NCBI GenBank assembly: GCA_900770895.1
Contig: CAAGMF010000249.1
Location: forward strand, 1-8,298
From: an uncultured Mitsuokella sp.
GTDB taxonomy: Bacteria; Bacillota; Negativicutes; Selenomonadales; Selenomonadaceae
DNA length: 8,298 nucleotides
Reading direction: 5' to 3'
Numbering within the stretch: the first letter of the stretch is position 1; every line of letters begins with the position of its first letter. Below the pieces are notes generated by a model. It had not been told where the DNA came from. It worked only from the letters and a program-made list of their open reading frames with translations, and searched no databases. Shown here piece after piece: positions 6,283 to 8,298 of this stretch. A program made the position numbers and the translations under genes.

Positions 6283-7935
6283 ATGAGATCAGATATCGTC
6301 AAGAAAGGGCCGACACGCTGTGCCCATCGTTCGTTGTTCCATGCCAATGGCTTTGGTCCGGAGGATTTGAAAAAGCCACTGATCGGCATATGCAATGCTT
6401 TCAATGAGGTAGTGCCGGGGCATATCCATCTGCGCGAGATCGCCGAGGCGGCGAAGCTCGGCGTCGCGGCCGCCGGCGGTACGCCGATCGAGTTCCCGGC
6501 CATCGGTGTCTGCGACGGTATCGCCATGGGGCATACCGGCATGAAATATTCGCTGGCCAGCCGCGAGCTCATCGCTGATTCGATCGAGGCCATGGCGATG
6601 TCGGCCGGCTTTGATGGTCTCGTACTCATACCTAACTGTGATAAGATCGTGCCAGGCATGCTGATGGCGGCTGCCCGGCTGAATATCCCTTCCGTTGTCG
6701 TATCGGGCGGCCCGATGCTGCCGGGACGTTTCCATGGCCGCGATATCAGCGTCAGCCAGGCTTTCGAGGCGGCTGGCAAATATGCAGCCGGTCAGATGGA
6801 TGATGCGGAGATGGCTGACCTCGAGGCTCATGCCTGCCCGGGCTGCGGCTCCTGCGCCGGCCTGTTCACAGCCAATACGATGAATTCGCTCTCCGAGGTA
6901 CTGGGCATGGCGCTGCCGGGCAATGGCACGATACCGGCTGCCTACAATGGTGCCCGCCGTCTGCTGGCCAAGCAGGCAGGTCACGTCATCATGGATCTCG
7001 TGGCCAAAGACATAAAGCCGCGCGACATCATGACGCGCGAGGCTTTCGAGAACGCCATCACCGTCGACATGGGCATCGGTGGCTCGTCGAATACGGTCCT
7101 GCATCTGACGGCTATCGCGCATGAGGCGGGTCTCGAGCTGCCGGCACCTCTGTTCGATGAGATCAGCCGCCGCACGCCGTATATCACGAAGCTGAGCCCG
7201 GCAGGCAAGCACCACATGATCGATCTCGATGAGGCGGGCGGCATACCGGCCGTCATGCATGAGCTCTCGACGAAGGGACTCATCCATCTCGATGCCCTTA
7301 CCGTTACGGGGACGGTGGGCGACCGCATAAAGGATGCCGAGGTGCTGAACCGCGATGTCATTCACAGCGTCGATCATCCCTATCGCCCAGAGGGCGGTAT
7401 CGCCATCCTGAAGGGCAATCTGGCGCCTGATTATGCCGTGGTCAAGGCCTCGGCTGTCGCTGAGGATATGCTGACGTACAAGGGAACGGCTAAATGCTAT
7501 GACTCCGAGGAAGCAGCCATCGATGCCATCATGGGCGGTCAGATTCATGATGGCGATGTCGTCGTCATCCGCTATGAGGGCCCGAAGGGCGGCCCGGGCA
7601 TGCAGGAGATGCTCAACCCGACGGCAGCAATCACCGGCATGGGACTGCGCGTAGGACTCATCACGGATGGCCGCTTCAGCGGTGCCAGCCAGGGAGCCTG
7701 CATCGGACATATTTCTCCGGAGGCTATGGCGGGCGGCCCGATTGCCCTGATCCAGGATGGCGATGTCATATCGATCGATATTCCGAACCGCTCGCTGGAG
7801 CTCGAGGTCAGCGATGCTGAGCTGGCTGAGCGCCGCAAGGCATGGAAGAAGCCGGAGCCGAAGATAAAGACTGGCTATCTGGCTCGCTATGCTCGTATGA
7901 CGACGTCGGCCAGCACCGGAGCAATCGTTGAGTGA
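6283..7935 (+). CDS. ilvD: Dihydroxy-acid dehydratase
   Basis: A 550-residue cytoplasmic iron-sulfur enzyme that dehydrates 2,3-dihydroxyisovalerate and 2,3-dihydroxy-3-methylvalerate to the keto acids leading to valine, leucine and isoleucine. Both family signatures are present: NCDKIVPGM (Cys119) and CPGCGSC (Cys185, Cys188, Cys191) in the N-terminal half, and LITDGRFSGAS toward the C-terminus, whose Ser is the proposed catalytic base. The length fits the short form common in Firmicutes and archaea (the E. coli enzyme is about 616). The position that carries a third cluster Cys in the oxygen-stable [2Fe-2S] enzymes (a PCN or TCN motif) reads VPGH here, as in E. coli. This suggests an oxygen-labile [4Fe-4S] enzyme, in keeping with an anaerobe. 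The ATG follows AGGAGAG (6271-6277). No other ilv gene is adjacent. Confidence 0.96.
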   Translation: MRSDIVKKGPTRCAHRSLFHANGFGPEDLKKPLIGICNAFNEVVPGHIHLREIAEAAKLGVAAAGGTPIEFPAIGVCDGIAMGHTGMKYSLASRELIADSIEAMAMSAGFDGLVLIPNCDKIVPGMLMAAARLNIPSVVVSGGPMLPGRFHGRDISVSQAFEAAGKYAAGQMDDAEMADLEAHACPGCGSCAGLFTANTMNSLSEVLGMALPGNGTIPAAYNGARRLLAKQAGHVIMDLVAKDIKPRDIMTREAFENAITVDMGIGGSSNTVLHLTAIAHEAGLELPAPLFDEISRRTPYITKLSPAGKHHMIDLDEAGGIPAVMHELSTKGLIHLDALTVTGTVGDRIKDAEVLNRDVIHSVDHPYRPEGGIAILKGNLAPDYAVVKASAVAEDMLTYKGTAKCYDSEEAAIDAIMGGQIHDGDVVVIRYEGPKGGPGMQEMLNPTAAITGMGLRVGLITDGRFSGASQGACIGHISPEAMAGGPIALIQDGDVISIDIPNRSLELEVSDAELAERRKAWKKPEPKIKTGYLARYARMTTSASTGAIVE

Positions 7936-7987
7936 TCGTGCTCCGCAGGCAAGTGAATATTTATTCGATAGAAAAAGCAAGTTGGGC

Positions 7988-8016
7988 TTTACAAATGGTC
8001 CTCGATGTGCTACTAT
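7988..8016 (+). promoter_or_regulatory. Sigma-70-type promoter for the glutamine synthetase-like gene
   Basis: TTTACA (7988-7993) and TACTAT (8011-8016) are exactly 17 bases apart, with 5 of 6 and 4 of 6 consensus matches. Transcription would begin near 8023, leaving an untranslated leader of about 90 bases that contains a terminator. No convincing terminator for ilvD lies upstream of this promoter, so ilvD read-through could also enter the leader. Confidence 0.6.
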
Positions 8017-8036
8017 AGTTGCATAAGAGAAAACCA

Positions 8037-8052
8037 ATGGCAATGGAGCCAT
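8037..8052 (+). promoter_or_regulatory. Candidate antiterminator hairpin (ANTAR-target-like hexaloop)
   Basis: ATGGC (8037-8041) pairs with GCCAT (8048-8052) around the six-base loop AATGGA. Bases 8048-8052 are also part of the 5' arm of the terminator at 8047-8085, so the two structures exclude each other. RNA targets of ANTAR-domain antiterminators have hexaloops with A at position 1 and G at position 4, and the second hairpin of the pair overlaps the terminator; this loop fits both. The usual first hairpin was looked for upstream and not found, so the assignment is tentative. Confidence 0.4.
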
Positions 8053-8095
8053 ATACGAAAAGTCGAGTGCTTTTCGTGTATGGCTTTTTCTTTTT
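8047..8095 (+). terminator. Intrinsic terminator inside the leader of the glutamine synthetase-like gene (attenuator)
   Basis: A 16-bp stem pairs AGCCATATACGAAAAG (8047-8062) with CTTTTCGTGTATGGCT (8070-8085), with one G-T pair and a 7-base loop, followed by TTTTCTTTTT. It is the strongest hairpin in the window. Its T-run ends only 5 bases before AGGAGG (8101-8106). No promoter can fit between it and the start codon at 8113, so any transcript of the downstream gene must cross it. Confidence 0.9.
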
Positions 8096-8112
8096 GTTTA
8101 AGGAGGATTAAT

Positions 8113-8298
8113 ATGAACCTGCTCTATGTTATCCCGGCAAATTCCAAAAAAGAAGATATTCTCGAGATGCTGAAGGCTCATCCGGAGATCAAATTCGTAT
8201 CGCTGGTCGGTGTGGATATGGCCGGCAATGATACCGATGAGAAGATTCCGATGCGCATATTCCTGAAGGATATCGATGAGTTCTATGCTGGCACCGCA
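8113..8298 (+). CDS. glnA: Glutamine synthetase, N-terminal fragment (3' end outside window)
   Basis: The first 62 codons of a gene that runs off the window. The product has no signal peptide and begins MNLLYVIPANSKKEDILE. It continues with a segment around residues 26-60 (IKFVSLVGVDMAGNDTDEKIP, then a FLKDIDEF stretch) that matches the beta-grasp N-terminal domain of glutamine synthetase. There, a strand ending in an Asp-x-x-Gly turn is followed by an IP motif and a short helix before the substrate-binding DGSS loop, which would lie just past the window edge. The form resembles the longer glutamine synthetases of clostridia and Negativicutes. The enzyme makes glutamine from glutamate, ammonia and ATP. 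The start follows a perfect AGGAGG at 8101-8106 with a 6-base gap. The terminator in the leader implies control by antitermination. Identity rests on a short segment recalled from the family, so it is likely but not certain. Confidence 0.68.
   Translation, partial: MNLLYVIPANSKKEDILEMLKAHPEIKFVSLVGVDMAGNDTDEKIPMRIFLKDIDEFYAGTA

Noticed and set aside
7974..7990. AAAGC/GCTTT hairpin as the ilvD terminator
   Set aside because: A 5-bp AT-rich stem followed by ACAAATGG has no U-tract and overlaps the -35 box of the next promoter.
6289..8052. A 587-codon open frame on the - strand, antisense to ilvD
   Set aside because: It mirrors ilvD almost end to end, its translation is low-complexity Arg/His/Ala-rich with no motif, and it has no proper start or ribosome site. 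It is a by-product of ilvD codon bias.

Overview
The window looks like ordinary chromosome of a bacterium in the Firmicutes, most likely a Negativicute (Selenomonas/Mitsuokella-like). This is an inference: the genes are moderately GC-rich, have strong AGGAGG-type ribosome binding sites and AT-rich intergenic spacers, one product carries a twin-arginine signal, and the last gene resembles the clostridial/negativicute type of glutamine synthetase. No mobile element, CRISPR array, tRNA or rRNA is visible, and there is no gene-free stretch over 300 bases.

Left part (1-3781, + strand): the 3' portion of an M20-family aminoacyl-histidine dipeptidase (PepD) gene cut by the window edge, then a Tat-exported calcineurin-like metallophosphoesterase, then a 451-residue protein I do not recognise. 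A clear intrinsic terminator (3830-3872) closes this block.

Middle part (3880-6135): a secreted or membrane-anchored SGNH/GDSL hydrolase on the - strand, with three fibronectin-III-like repeats ahead of its catalytic domain. It is divergent from a + strand cobO/btuR corrinoid adenosyltransferase gene. The two share an AT-rich 87-base spacer that must hold both promoters.

Right part (6136-8298, + strand): ilvD (dihydroxy-acid dehydratase) with its own promoter and short leader, then the first 62 codons of a gene whose product matches the N-terminal domain of a glutamine synthetase. Its leader is the most interesting part of the window. A promoter-like element is followed by a 16-bp terminator hairpin with a U-tract that ends just before the ribosome binding site, so transcripts must read through a terminator to express the gene. 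A competing 5-bp hairpin with the hexaloop AATGGA (A at position 1, G at position 4) overlaps the terminator's 5' arm. That is the layout expected of antitermination by ANTAR-domain RNA-binding regulators (AmiR/NasR/EutV family), although only one of the two usual hairpins can be seen.

The genes serve separate housekeeping roles: peptide breakdown, envelope hydrolases, cobalamin use, branched-chain amino acid synthesis and nitrogen assimilation. No previously unknown multi-gene system is evident. The most promising novelty is the regulatory leader at 7988-8112, followed by the unrecognised protein at 2426-3781 and the modular SGNH hydrolase.
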